Source: Clostridium gelidum
GTDB taxonomy: Bacteria; Bacillota; Clostridia; Clostridiales; Clostridiaceae
Direction of reading: 5' to 3'
Length of the DNA stretch: 64,000 bases
NCBI RefSeq assembly: GCF_019977655.1
Contig: NZ_AP024849.1
Coordinates: 413,001 to 477,000, forward strand
A model generated the notes under the pieces. The model was given only the letters and a program-made list of their open reading frames with translations. It made no database searches and was not told the origin of the DNA. Made by a program: the position numbers and the translations under genes. Shown here piece by piece: positions 8,285 to 16,700 of this stretch. How positions within the stretch are numbered: the first letter of the stretch is position 1; every line of letters starts with the position of its first letter.

Positions 8285-10231
8285 TTGAAGGCAAAATGTT
8301 ATTATTGCAATAAAGAATTAACTGAAAGAACTATTAAAAGACATATGAAAAATTGTAGTGAAATGGAAAAGAGAATAGATGAAAAAAGAACTACAGACGA
8401 AAATCTAAGAAATCAATTTATTATAGCTATTAAACCTAAATACACTGGAAATGATTATTGCATATACTTATCAATAGATGGAACATTAGGATTAGTACAT
8501 ATAGATCAATTTATAAGAGATATTTGGGTAGAGTGTTGTGATCATTTAAGTGGTTTTAGAATTAGAGGAAAGTTTTATCAAGATCATTCAATGAATACTA
8601 GATTAAATGATATTTTAGATATTGATGAGAAATTCGAATATGAATATGATTTTGGAAGTACTACACATTTAATTTTAGAAGTAGTGGATATAAGATTAGT
8701 ACCTAGTAGTTTTTCTCAAATAGAAATAATAGCAAGAAATCATGATATTAAGCATGAATGTGAAACTTGTGGAGCAGAAGCTAAGTATTTTAACTATGAA
8801 AAAGATGAATGGGAATGTGAAAACTGTATTGATGAAAATAATGATATGATATCTGAATTTGAATATTGTAATTCGCCAAGAGATGGTGTTTGTGGTTATG
8901 AAGGACATAAAGAAGCTGAAAATATGTATTTACCTGGTAATACTAAGAAATATAAACTTTCTAAAAAGAATATGAAAGTGCAAGATGATTATAAAAGCAT
9001 ATCAGCTTATGAAGATGATATTTTTGAAGATTCACCAGATATGGAGTATGCATTTGATGACTTATTAAGTAAAAGTAAAATCATTGTAAATAAAGCATTT
9101 AATAGAGGAATATATTCCTTTGACATAAATGAATTAATAAGTGATTTATCGAAAGATACTGTATATGATATAGCTAAGTATCTTGGTATGACTAAAATAT
9201 CAAGTTTAAATAAAAGTAAATTAGTAGAGAAATTACTATGTGAATATGAAGGATTAATTGAAGAAAGAATGTCTTTATTTGATGAAGAAAGATACAAACT
9301 TTTAAAGAGTTATGGGGATAACAATGGAATAAAAGCCTTTAATGAAATATCTGAAGAGAATTTATATAAGATAGGATACTTTTTGCAAAATGGTATGCTT
9401 TTCTCAGCAGTTAAAGATGAAGAACTAGTAATATTAATGCCAGAAGTTGTTCAAAAGTTAGTTAAAGAAAAAAACAATATACAATATAGAAGTATGATAA
9501 AAGTTAATAGTGAAATAGTAAATCTTTATAGAGGTATGAATAAAGCTTATGGACTTCTTAAATTTAAAGATATAAAAGAATTATTTAAAAGATATTCACC
9601 TTATAAAGAGAGTGCGGAGCACATAGAGAGCAATTCACTTTATGAATCCCAGAAATATAGAATAGAAGATGTAATAACGAAAGCAGAAGATTATTATAGA
9701 GAATATGAGATTCAAGGAATATTTTTTATAAACTGCTACATAGATAATTGGGTAGATTTATTAAAAGAAATAGAACAACAAATAAAGGTTAATTATACTA
9801 TGATTTCAAAAGAAGATTTATTAGCGATGTCAGATGATAATTATATTTATGAATCACAGTTTGGAAGCGCATTTTTTAAAGAATTTCTTAGTATGTTTAG
9901 TATGGAAGAAGATATTTTAGAAGGATTGATGGAATCTTTATACTTAGAAATTCAAGAAAATGAATTAGAAGCTGTTATGACTGAAATATTAGAACAATTA
10001 GAAGATGATAATAAAGAAATTAAAGAGTTTATGAGTAACAGCGTTGGAAAATTTCTAAGAAATATTAGATTATGGAGATTTAAGGGTGCTAATCTTAATG
10101 AAAAAAAACCAAACATAATAAGGAGTGAAAAACAAAAGATTGTAAGACGAAATGATCCTTGTTTATGTGGAAGTGGTAAAAAATATAAAAATTGTTGTGC
10201 TAAAGATGGCAATGTAATAAAGTTGTTTTAG
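8285..10231 (+). CDS. Multidomain zinc protein: C2HC finger, pRiA4b ORF-3-like domain, zinc ribbon, SEC-C
   Basis: The product is 648 residues, starting at TTG with GAGGAGGGG upstream. Visible order: a C2HC finger (Cys5, Cys8, His20, Cys24); a beta-rich domain at about 43-145 resembling the plasmid pRiA4b ORF-3 family (motifs VHIDQFIRDIW and YEYDFGSTTHLILEV); a four-Cys ribbon (Cys159, 162, 178, 181); a Rho-N/SAP-like helical motif near 275-320; a helix-rich body; and a terminal SEC-C motif (NDPCLCGSGKKYKNCC). From the ribbon onward it is a paralog of the preceding gene. The pRiA4b-like domain is common in mobile-element-associated proteins but its biochemistry is unknown. A clear terminator follows. 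The domain calls are pattern based. Confidence 0.82.
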   Translation: MKAKCYYCNKELTERTIKRHMKNCSEMEKRIDEKRTTDENLRNQFIIAIKPKYTGNDYCIYLSIDGTLGLVHIDQFIRDIWVECCDHLSGFRIRGKFYQDHSMNTRLNDILDIDEKFEYEYDFGSTTHLILEVVDIRLVPSSFSQIEIIARNHDIKHECETCGAEAKYFNYEKDEWECENCIDENNDMISEFEYCNSPRDGVCGYEGHKEAENMYLPGNTKKYKLSKKNMKVQDDYKSISAYEDDIFEDSPDMEYAFDDLLSKSKIIVNKAFNRGIYSFDINELISDLSKDTVYDIAKYLGMTKISSLNKSKLVEKLLCEYEGLIEERMSLFDEERYKLLKSYGDNNGIKAFNEISEENLYKIGYFLQNGMLFSAVKDEELVILMPEVVQKLVKEKNNIQYRSMIKVNSEIVNLYRGMNKAYGLLKFKDIKELFKRYSPYKESAEHIESNSLYESQKYRIEDVITKAEDYYREYEIQGIFFINCYIDNWVDLLKEIEQQIKVNYTMISKEDLLAMSDDNYIYESQFGSAFFKEFLSMFSMEEDILEGLMESLYLEIQENELEAVMTEILEQLEDDNKEIKEFMSNSVGKFLRNIRLWRFKGANLNEKKPNIIRSEKQKIVRRNDPCLCGSGKKYKNCCAKDGNVIKLF

Positions 10232-10245
10232 ATAAATGAAAGAAA

Positions 10246-10289
10246 GTAGCAGACCCAGCAAAATAATATCTGGGTTTGCTATTTTTTTA
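10246..10289 (+). terminator. Rho-independent terminator after second SEC-C gene
   Basis: TAGCAGACCCAG pairs with CTGGGTTTGCTA (one G-T pair) around an 11-nt loop and is followed by seven T. Confidence 0.9.
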
Positions 10290-10399
10290 TGTGTTAATAA
10301 AGAATAAATTATATATGGTATTCTCGTAATCAATAGACTCACAAATGCACATATTTCAACATATAATGGACTAATATCATTACATGGAGTTGAAAATGC

Positions 10400-11467
10400 G
10401 TGATATACGGGCTGATTTTAGCTGGAGGTAAGGGCAGTAGACTATATCCTCTATCAAGAGCCGGAAAGCCAAAACAATTTTTAAAGCTTATTAACGATAA
10501 GAGCTTTTTAGTTAACACTGTTGATAGGATAATACCAATAATTAATAGAGATAATATTTATGTCGTGACGAATATGGAATACAGAGAAAAAGTTAAAAAT
10601 GAGCTTATAGGAATAAAAGATGAGAATATTTTTTTGGAACCTGCTAATAAGGAAACTGCTACATGTATAGGTTTATCTGCAGTAAAGCTATTAAAACAAG
10701 ATGCTAATGCAGTTATGGTTGTACTACCATCAGATCACTATATTCAAGGTGAGAAGAATTATATAGATACGTTATCTCAAGCAATTGAGATGGCGAATAA
10801 GAGAAGATGTATTGTTACATTAGGAATCGAGCCAAGTAGACCTGAAACAGGATATGGTTATATAGAAATGGGTGAGACAACTACTGGGAATATATCAACC
10901 TATAAGATAGCTAGATTCACTGAAAAACCTAATTTAGAGGTTGCCAAGGATTTTATATTAAAGGGAACTTATTTATGGAATTCTGGAATGTTTATATTTA
11001 GAGCAGATGTTATCTTAAGAGAAATAGAAAAATATCTACCTAAATTGCATAAACCACTTATGGAAATATATAAGAATTTGGGCGAGGAAAATGAGGAAGA
11101 GGTTATAAAGGAACAATATGAATTTATAGATGGAATATCCATAGATTTTGGAGTTATGCAGAAAACAAGGAAGGCATATGTAATAAAATGCGATTTTAGT
11201 TGGGATGATATGGGTAGTTTTGGAGCTTTAAGTAGGTTGCTCGGTACCTATAGAAATAATAATATATCTTCAAATGTTTATATTGATGAATGCGAGAATT
11301 GCTCCATATTTGGAGATGAGAATTTAATAATTGGATTTGGGATAAAGGATTTAGTCATAGTTGATGCAGGAGATGTAATACTTGTAATGGATAAAAATAA
11401 AGATCAAGAAATAAAACATTTATTAAATAAGCTTAATGAACAAAGTAAATATAATAAATTTTTATAA
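10400..11467 (+). CDS. manC: Mannose-1-phosphate guanylyltransferase (short ManC type)
   Basis: This 355-residue nucleotidyltransferase starts at GTG with GGAG about 11 nt upstream. The N-terminal signature LAGGKGSRLYPLSRAGKPKQ (residues 7-26) is the nucleotide-binding loop and catalytic segment of GDP-mannose pyrophosphorylases. 'VLPSDHYI' near 110, 'GYGYIEMG' near 150, 'FTEKPN' near 170 and 'YLWNSGMFIF' near 192 are further family motifs. It is predicted to make GDP-mannose from mannose-1-P and GTP for glycan synthesis. It lacks the C-terminal isomerase domain of bifunctional forms. The gene stands alone, sharing a perfect 21-bp bidirectional terminator with the convergent DeoR gene. Confidence 0.88.
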   Translation: MIYGLILAGGKGSRLYPLSRAGKPKQFLKLINDKSFLVNTVDRIIPIINRDNIYVVTNMEYREKVKNELIGIKDENIFLEPANKETATCIGLSAVKLLKQDANAVMVVLPSDHYIQGEKNYIDTLSQAIEMANKRRCIVTLGIEPSRPETGYGYIEMGETTTGNISTYKIARFTEKPNLEVAKDFILKGTYLWNSGMFIFRADVILREIEKYLPKLHKPLMEIYKNLGEENEEEVIKEQYEFIDGISIDFGVMQKTRKAYVIKCDFSWDDMGSFGALSRLLGTYRNNNISSNVYIDECENCSIFGDENLIIGFGIKDLVIVDAGDVILVMDKNKDQEIKHLLNKLNEQSKYNKFL

Positions 11468-11517
11468 TAAATAAGCTGTTTCAAAATAATTTTAAATATT
11501 TTGAAACAGCTTATTTA
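11468..11517. terminator. Bidirectional terminator between manC and the DeoR gene
   Basis: The arms 11468-11488 and 11497-11517 form a perfect 21-bp stem with an 8-nt loop. AT-rich ends give T runs on both strands, fitting the convergent genes on either side. Confidence 0.92.
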
Positions 11518-11580
11518 TTGCTTAAAAGAAAATTAAAGTAAATTATAAATGATAAAGTATATATACTTATCACGAACTAT

Positions 11581-12375
11581 TTATTGCCAATCTAGAGGTA
11601 CTACAGTGACACCATTCTCTTGAAAGTCTTTAATATCAGTTTCTTTAATATTAGAGTCTGTAATAAGATGAGAAATTTCATCTATATCTCCACTAGAAAA
11701 ACTATGATGTCTTCCTACTTTTGAACTATCAGCTAGAACATAAACAGGCCCACTACAACGATTAATCATTTCATGATTAATTAATGTTTCCTGAAGAACT
11801 GAAGTACTAATACCTGAATCACAAGCTATTCCGCTTACTCCTAAGAAGCATTTGTCAGCTGTTATTTTAGAAAGAATATAAGTGGCAAATTCGCCAACTA
11901 AAGATTGCTTTCTTTCATAAACTTGACCACCAGTTAATACTAATTCAACATTAGGACCAATAGATGATTGGAGTGCTTTACCGTTATTAGTAATAACACA
12001 GACACGCTTAGTATCTAAATATTCTAGTATTAAAAGTGCAGTTGAACTGGAATTTATAAAAATTGTATCTCCATCATCTATTAAATCAGCTGCATATTTT
12101 GCAATTACATGTTTCTTTTGATTATAAGTTGAATCAATGGTATTCTCTTCAGAGTCACTTTTATTATCAATATTTATATCAGTTGCTAACTTTGCACCGC
12201 CATAGTATCGGATTATTAAACCTTCATCGTCTAAAGCTTGTAAATCTCGTCTTAATGTAAGGGGAGATATATTTAATTTTTCTGCGAGTTCATTAGTATT
12301 AATTGATTCATTTGTACTTATATAATCTAAAATTTTCGATCTTCTTTTAGATACTATGCTTTGAGTTTTTTTCAT
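11581..12375 (-). CDS. DeoR-family repressor, probable regulator of the ula operon (UlaR-like)
   Basis: The product is a 264-residue DeoR/GlpR protein. The N-terminal helix-turn-helix (RRSKILDYISTNESINTNEL, then LNISPLTLRRDLQALDDEG) ends in the family 'RYYGGAKL'. The C-terminal sugar-phosphate sensor has 'IFINSSSTALLILEYL', 'TNNGKALQSS' and 'GISTSVLQETLINHEMI'. A start codon at 12393 is also possible, but AAGGTGG lies 8 nt before the ATG at 12375, which I prefer. It is divergent from the ula operon. Repeated AACATTCAAAAA boxes fill the intervening DNA and overlap the operon promoter, the arrangement expected for a local repressor released by a phosphorylated sugar acid. The equivalence to E. 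coli UlaR is inferred from context. Confidence 0.88.
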   Translation of the reverse strand: MKKTQSIVSKRRSKILDYISTNESINTNELAEKLNISPLTLRRDLQALDDEGLIIRYYGGAKLATDINIDNKSDSEENTIDSTYNQKKHVIAKYAADLIDDGDTIFINSSSTALLILEYLDTKRVCVITNNGKALQSSIGPNVELVLTGGQVYERKQSLVGEFATYILSKITADKCFLGVSGIACDSGISTSVLQETLINHEMINRCSGPVYVLADSSKVGRHHSFSSGDIDEISHLITDSNIKETDIKDFQENGVTVVPLDWQ

Positions 12376-12470
12376 ATTTGTCGCCACCTTCATGCTATAA
12401 ATGTAATCTACAGATGTTTTAAAGAGTATCCATCATACTTATATTAATTATCTATAATAATTATAAGCCA

Positions 12471-12554
12471 AACATTCAAAAAGTTCAATAAAAACATTCA
12501 AAAAATGAAAAAGTTAAAAACATTCAAAAAAAGACTTGAATTATGTGAATGTTT
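12471..12554. promoter_or_regulatory. Array of DeoR-type operator half-sites (AACATTCAAAAA) with an inverted copy in the promoter
   Basis: CATTCA cores at 12473, 12495 and 12521 all sit in an AACATTCAAAAA context on the + strand. An inverted TGAATG core lies at 12546-12551 inside the spacer of the ula promoter. Cores are 22 and 26 bp apart, close to two or more helical turns, consistent with a cooperative repressor array. The link to the neighbouring DeoR protein is an inference. Confidence 0.6.
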
Positions 12555-12564
12555 GATGTAATAT
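12536..12564 (+). promoter_or_regulatory. Sigma-A promoter of the ula operon
   Basis: TTGAAT at 12536-12541, a 17-nt spacer ending in TG, and TAATAT at 12559-12564. An inverted operator core lies in the spacer, so a bound repressor would block RNA polymerase directly. Confidence 0.75.
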
Positions 12565-12577
12565 AAAGACAAGAACA

Positions 12578-12617
12578 AACAAGAAGTTCAAAAAAAGAAA
12601 AACAAGAAGTTCAAAAA
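12578..12617 (+). repeat. 17-bp direct repeat in the ula leader
   Basis: AACAAGAAGTTCAAAAA occurs at 12578-12594 and again at 12601-12617, just downstream of the predicted transcription start, leaving a 136-nt stretch before the ulaG start codon. The rest of that leader shows no clear aptamer or terminator. It could be a second operator pair or a catabolite-control site; neither is shown. Confidence 0.5.
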
Positions 12618-12753
12618 CGCTTAAAATACAAATTTGTAATTCAATTGTACAGTTACAAGTTTATAACTTTGAAGCTAGGAACATAAAGATTTAATTGTAT
12701 GAAAATAATAAAATTAGACAAAAACTAATTATAATTTTGAAGGGGAGATTAAA

Positions 12754-13818
12754 ATGGCAAAAGTAAACGAAATCACAAGAGAGTCTTGGATATTAAACAC
12801 ATTTCCAGAATGGGGAACATGGCTTAATGAAGAAATAGAACATGAAGAAGTAAAACCAGGTACATTTGCAATGTGGTGGTTAGGATGTACAGGTATATGG
12901 GTTAAATCTGAAGGAAATGCAAATATATGTGTTGATTTATGGGTTAATACAGGAAAAAAATCAAAAGCAAATCCATTGATGGCATCACAACATCAACATC
13001 AAAGAATGATTGGTTGTGTAGCAATGCAACCAAATTTAAGAAACTCAGTTTGTGTTATTGATCCTTTTAAAATTAAAGAAGTTGATGCAATTTTGTCTAC
13101 ACACGATCATGGCGATCACATTGATGCTAATGTTGCAGCAGCAGTAATTCAAAATTGTTCTAAAGATGTTAAATTTATTGGACCACAAGCTTGTATAGAT
13201 CTTTGGTTAGGTTGGGGAGTTCCAGAAGAACAATGTATAGTTGTAAAACCTGGTGATGTAGTAAAAATTAAAGATACAGAAATTGTTGCACTTGATTCTT
13301 TTGACCGTACTGAGCTTGTTACAGCACCAAAAGGTACAATATTAAAAGACAAAATGCCAAGAGATATGGATAAGTTAGCTGTAAATTATCTTTTCAAGAC
13401 ACCAGGTGGAAATCTTTATCATAGTGGTGATTCACATTATTCTAATTACTATGCAAAACATGGTAATGATCATAAAATTGATGTTGCATTAGGATCATTT
13501 GGTGAAAATCCAAGAGGTATGACAGATAAAATGACATCTATTGATATGTTAAGAATGGCTGAATGTTTAAATACTGAGGTTATTATTCCATTCCATCATG
13601 ATATCTGGACAAACTTTATGGCTGATCCACAAGAAATTGTGACTTTATGGAATATGAGAAAATATAGACTACAATATAAATTCAAACCATTTATTTGGGA
13701 AGTAGGCGGTAAATTCATTTATCCAAACGATAAGAATAAAATGGAATATCACCACGATAGAGGATTCCATGATGCATTTACAATAGAGCCAGATCTACCA
13801 TTTAGATCAATGTTGTAA
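12754..13818 (+). CDS. ulaG: L-ascorbate-6-phosphate lactonase
   Basis: This 354-residue metallo-beta-lactamase-fold hydrolase has the metal motif THDHGDHID at residues 116-124, plus 'YHSGDSHYS' near 222 and 'PFHHDIW' near 280 supplying further ligands. The opening '[19 protein letters not shown]' is characteristic of UlaG. In E. coli UlaG opens the lactone of L-ascorbate-6-phosphate to 3-keto-L-gulonate-6-phosphate in the cytoplasm, using Mn2+. An AGGGGAG ribosome site precedes the ATG. It is the first gene of the operon, followed by the three PTS components, which supports the ascorbate assignment. Arginine codons here are almost all AGA, as in most of the window. Confidence 0.93.
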   Translation: MAKVNEITRESWILNTFPEWGTWLNEEIEHEEVKPGTFAMWWLGCTGIWVKSEGNANICVDLWVNTGKKSKANPLMASQHQHQRMIGCVAMQPNLRNSVCVIDPFKIKEVDAILSTHDHGDHIDANVAAAVIQNCSKDVKFIGPQACIDLWLGWGVPEEQCIVVKPGDVVKIKDTEIVALDSFDRTELVTAPKGTILKDKMPRDMDKLAVNYLFKTPGGNLYHSGDSHYSNYYAKHGNDHKIDVALGSFGENPRGMTDKMTSIDMLRMAECLNTEVIIPFHHDIWTNFMADPQEIVTLWNMRKYRLQYKFKPFIWEVGGKFIYPNDKNKMEYHHDRGFHDAFTIEPDLPFRSML

Positions 13819-13878
13819 TAGAATTCATAGAGGGTTAAAACTTAACCCTCTAAAAAATAAAATGTGGAGGAGAATATA

Positions 13879-14340
13879 ATGTTACAAGGATTAATTGATA
13901 AAAAAAGATATTCATTTCATGAAGGTTTTGATACTTGGGAGGAAGCAGTTGCAGCTTCGTGTAAACCTTTAATAGAGGATGGGGCGATAGAAAGTACTTA
14001 TGTGGATGCAATAATAGGAAATGTAAAAAAATATGGTCCATATATAGTTATAGCACCAAATATTTGTATACCACATGCTCAAGAAGGCGTTGTAGGAGTT
14101 AATGAAACAGCAATGTGTTTTATGAGAACTAAAAATCCAGTTCATTTTAGTGATAATCCAGATGAAGATGCAAGATTATTTTTTGTTTTAGCTTCAACAG
14201 ATAATGAGGTACATTTGCAAAACTTATCAAATATGGTTGGATTAATAGAAGATGAATCAATAGTAGATAAATTACTTGAAGCGAAATCAAAGGAAGATTT
14301 AGAGGTAATTGTTGAAATTTTAAAAGCAAAGGTTGTTTAA
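13879..14340 (+). CDS. ulaC: PTS system ascorbate-type EIIA component
   Basis: The product is a 153-residue cytoplasmic phosphocarrier of the EIIA fructose/ascorbate fold. The phospho-accepting His is in 'APNICIPHAQEGV' at about residue 66. A longer reading from GTG at 13864 is possible, but GGAGGAG sits 7 nt before the ATG at 13879, so the shorter start is chosen. It would receive phosphate from HPr and pass it to EIIB encoded two genes downstream. It lies 60 bp after ulaG and 85 bp before the EIIC gene, in one transcription unit. Substrate specificity for ascorbate is inferred from UlaG and the EIIC type. Confidence 0.9.
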   Translation: MLQGLIDKKRYSFHEGFDTWEEAVAASCKPLIEDGAIESTYVDAIIGNVKKYGPYIVIAPNICIPHAQEGVVGVNETAMCFMRTKNPVHFSDNPDEDARLFFVLASTDNEVHLQNLSNMVGLIEDESIVDKLLEAKSKEDLEVIVEILKAKVV

Positions 14341-14425
14341 ACAACAAATGGTTAAACATATAAAAAGAAGTTATATAAACAAATATAATTTAAAATAAAT
14401 TTATTAAATACAAGGGGGAAGTAAA

Positions 14426-15883
14426 TTGAATATATTATTAGGCATATGGAATTTTTTCCAAACAAATATTTTGACAAACCCAGCATTCTTTATAGGTTTT
14501 ATAGTACTTATAGGTTATTTATTATTAAAACGTCCAATTTACGAAGCAATAGCAGGATTTATAAAAGCAACAGTTGGTTATTTGATTTTGAATGTAGCAT
14601 CTGGAGGACTTGTAAGTAACTTTCGTCCAATACTAGCGGGATTAAAAGATCGTTTTAATTTAACAGCGGCAGTTATTGATCCTTATTTTGGTCAAACAGC
14701 AGCGCAAGCAGCTATAGAGAATATAGGTAGATCCTTTTCGCTTATGATGATAGTGCTATTAATAGCATTTATGTTTAACATAGTATTAGTATTGTTTAGA
14801 AAACAAACAAAAGTAAGAACCGTATTTATTACAGGTCATATAATGGTTCAACAATCTTCAACAGCTTTATGGATGGTATTATTCTGTTTCCCAAATATAA
14901 TTGATACACAAGCAGTAATTATGCTTGGCTTATTACTTGGAACTTATTGGGCAGTAGCATCAAATCTTACAGTTGAAGCAACTCAAGAATTAACTGAAGG
15001 TGGTGGATTTGCAGTTGGTCATCAACAAATGTTTGGAATTTGGCTTACACACAAAATTGCAGGAAAAATTGGTAATAAAGAAAAATCAATAGAACATCTT
15101 AAATTACCAGGATTTCTAGAAATATTTAGTGACAACGTAGTTGCAACAGGTATACTAATGATGTTCTTCTTCGGAACAATAATGGGAATACTAGGACCAG
15201 ACTTATTGCATCAAATAGATAAAACAGGATTTGCAGCAAATAGAAACTTCTTATTCTATATAATGGAAAAATCATTAAACTTTGCAGTTTACTTAAGCAT
15301 ATTACAACTTGGAGTTAAAATGTTCGTTTCAGAACTTACAGAATCATTTCAAGGTATTTCAAATAAAATTTTGCCAGGGTCAATGCCAGCAGTTGACTGC
15401 GCAGCTACATACGGATTCGGTCATGCTAATGCAGTAACAATTGGATTCTTATTTGGAGCATTAGGACAATTTATATCAATCATAGGATTAGTAGTGTTCC
15501 AAAGTCCAGTATTAATAATATCAGGATTCGTACCACTATTCTTTGATAATGCAACTTTTGCAGTATTTGCAAACAAAAAAGGTGGCTTAAGAGCAGCTTG
15601 TATAATTCCTTTCGTATCAGGAATTATTCAAGTATTAGGTGGAGCATTTGCAGCTTACTACTTTGGATTAGCAAAATTCGGTGGATGGCATGGAAACTTT
15701 GACTGGGATACAGTATGGCCAGTAATCGGAGTATTGATGAAAAACTTCCAATACGTAGGATTTGGAATTGCAGTTGTAGCATTACTTTTAATACCACAAC
15801 TTCAATACAGAAGGAATAAAAAGGGATACTTCAAAATAGCTGAAGACTATGATGAATATCTTATTGAAATGGAAAAGGCATAA
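14426..15883 (+). CDS. ulaA: PTS system ascorbate-specific EIIC permease
   Basis: This 485-residue polytopic membrane protein starts at TTG with AAGGGGGAAG upstream. It has about ten or more hydrophobic helices and the SgaT/UlaA features 'GYLLLKRPIYEAIAGFIKATVGYLIL', cut here into the segments GYLLLKRPIYEA and FIKATVGYLIL near residues 25-55, 'GGFAVGHQQMFGIW' near 193 and 'MPAVDCAATYGFGHANAVTIG' (the segment DCAATYGFGHANA) near 325. Family knowledge makes it the channel that brings L-ascorbate into the cell as EIIB phosphorylates it. Between this gene and ulaB lies a 340-bp gap holding a large stem-loop repeat, unusual inside an operon. Confidence 0.92.
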   Translation: MNILLGIWNFFQTNILTNPAFFIGFIVLIGYLLLKRPIYEAIAGFIKATVGYLILNVASGGLVSNFRPILAGLKDRFNLTAAVIDPYFGQTAAQAAIENIGRSFSLMMIVLLIAFMFNIVLVLFRKQTKVRTVFITGHIMVQQSSTALWMVLFCFPNIIDTQAVIMLGLLLGTYWAVASNLTVEATQELTEGGGFAVGHQQMFGIWLTHKIAGKIGNKEKSIEHLKLPGFLEIFSDNVVATGILMMFFFGTIMGILGPDLLHQIDKTGFAANRNFLFYIMEKSLNFAVYLSILQLGVKMFVSELTESFQGISNKILPGSMPAVDCAATYGFGHANAVTIGFLFGALGQFISIIGLVVFQSPVLIISGFVPLFFDNATFAVFANKKGGLRAACIIPFVSGIIQVLGGAFAAYYFGLAKFGGWHGNFDWDTVWPVIGVLMKNFQYVGFGIAVVALLLIPQLQYRRNKKGYFKIAEDYDEYLIEMEKA

Positions 15884-15927
15884 ATTATAAAAAATTATTA
15901 ATTAGATAATTATATTAAAAGAGAAAG

Positions 15928-16093
15928 TCTAAGGGATGTGAAAGAAAATAATAAGTCAAAGATGCGATGTATATTTTGCGCCAGACAAGGAGCTGAGGTT
16001 TGCTAATAGCGAGCTATTAGTGAGACTTAGCGACGCAGTATGACGCAAAATAGACTAGCATACTGACTTGTTATTTCTTTGAACATCCCTAAG
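15928..16093. repeat. Dispersed stem-loop intergenic element, copy A (inside ula operon)
   Basis: This 166-bp imperfect palindrome begins CTAAGGGATGTG and ends with its counterpart ACATCCCTAAG-like arm. Inner arms carry AAATAATAAGTCAAAGATGC on the left and GCATACTGACTTGTTATTTC on the right, followed inward by TATTTTGCG and CGCAAAATA. On the minus strand the element reads TAACAAGTCAGTATGCTAGT, which recurs at 36450 and 40857. It encodes no protein. It lies between ulaA and ulaB, so it would be transcribed as a long hairpin in the operon mRNA. It is not a known element that I can name. Confidence 0.7.
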
Positions 16094-16124
16094 TTGTAAT
16101 TTCTATATTAAAAATTGCAACTTA
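16089..16124 (+). other. Secondary hairpin next to copy A
   Basis: CTAAGTTGTAATTT pairs with AAATTGCAACTTAG across a short AT loop directly downstream of the repeat. No T run follows, so it is more likely an mRNA processing or stability structure, or a weak attenuator, than a terminator. Confidence 0.45.
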
Positions 16125-16222
16125 GATAAAAAACAATTTATAATTTCATAGAAAGTTGCAAACTATAAGTAAGACTAAATTTAAAGTGAAGTAAAAAATA
16201 AATTTAAAGGGTGTGTTTGAAA

Positions 16223-16516
16223 ATGTTAAAAGTAATAGCAGCTTGCGGAAGCGGGATGGGTTCAAGCCAAATAATAAAGATGAAAATAGAGAAGGTTTTT
16301 AAAAAATTAAACATACCAGTGACAATTCAACACAATAGTGTAGGAGAAGCTAAAAGTCAAGCTTCAAACTTTGATGTAGTATTTTGTTCACAAGTATTAA
16401 CATCCAATTTTAAAAGAGCAGAAGATTCAGGAACTATAATCATAGGCTTAAAAAATATTTTGTCAGAAAAAGAAATGGAAGAAAAAGTTATAGAAAAGAT
16501 AGTGAATAAGAAATAG
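16223..16516 (+). CDS. ulaB: PTS system ascorbate-type EIIB component
   Basis: The product is a 97-residue cytoplasmic phosphotransfer domain beginning MLKVIAACGSGMGSSQIIKM. The phosphorylated Cys is residue 8 in the 'ACGSGMGSS' P-loop, typical of lactose/ascorbate EIIB proteins. A GTG at 16211 and a TTG at 16217 also open this frame, but family members start at this ATG, and AAAGGG lies upstream. It would accept phosphate from the EIIA His and give it to the sugar acid in the EIIC channel. It is separated from ulaA by the stem-loop repeat and from the next gene by a hairpin at 16605-16641. Confidence 0.9.
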   Translation: MLKVIAACGSGMGSSQIIKMKIEKVFKKLNIPVTIQHNSVGEAKSQASNFDVVFCSQVLTSNFKRAEDSGTIIIGLKNILSEKEMEEKVIEKIVNKK

Positions 16517-16604
16517 TTTATATTACATCTACCAACTGTAAATTGATATTCTTCATTGAGATAATATTACGGATTGATGCTAGTAGATAATAAGTTATTC
16601 TAAA

Positions 16605-16641
16605 GCTTAGATGAAATTTAGCAATTGAATTTTATCTAAGC
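16605..16641 (+). other. Intercistronic hairpin between ulaB and the propeller-like gene
   Basis: GCTTAGATGAAATTT pairs with AATTTTATCTAAGC across an 8-nt loop. There is no T run. It may tune expression of downstream operon genes; function is inferred only from structure. Confidence 0.45.
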
Positions 16642-16700
16642 CAAAGAATACAGAAGATGTGAAAATTAAAATAGATAATGTAAGTTGAGGTGAATGGAAT

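Noticed and set aside
12471..12617. Repeats near ula considered as a CRISPR array
   Set aside because: Units are only 12-17 bp, irregularly spaced, without spacers of constant length or cas genes; operators are a better explanation.
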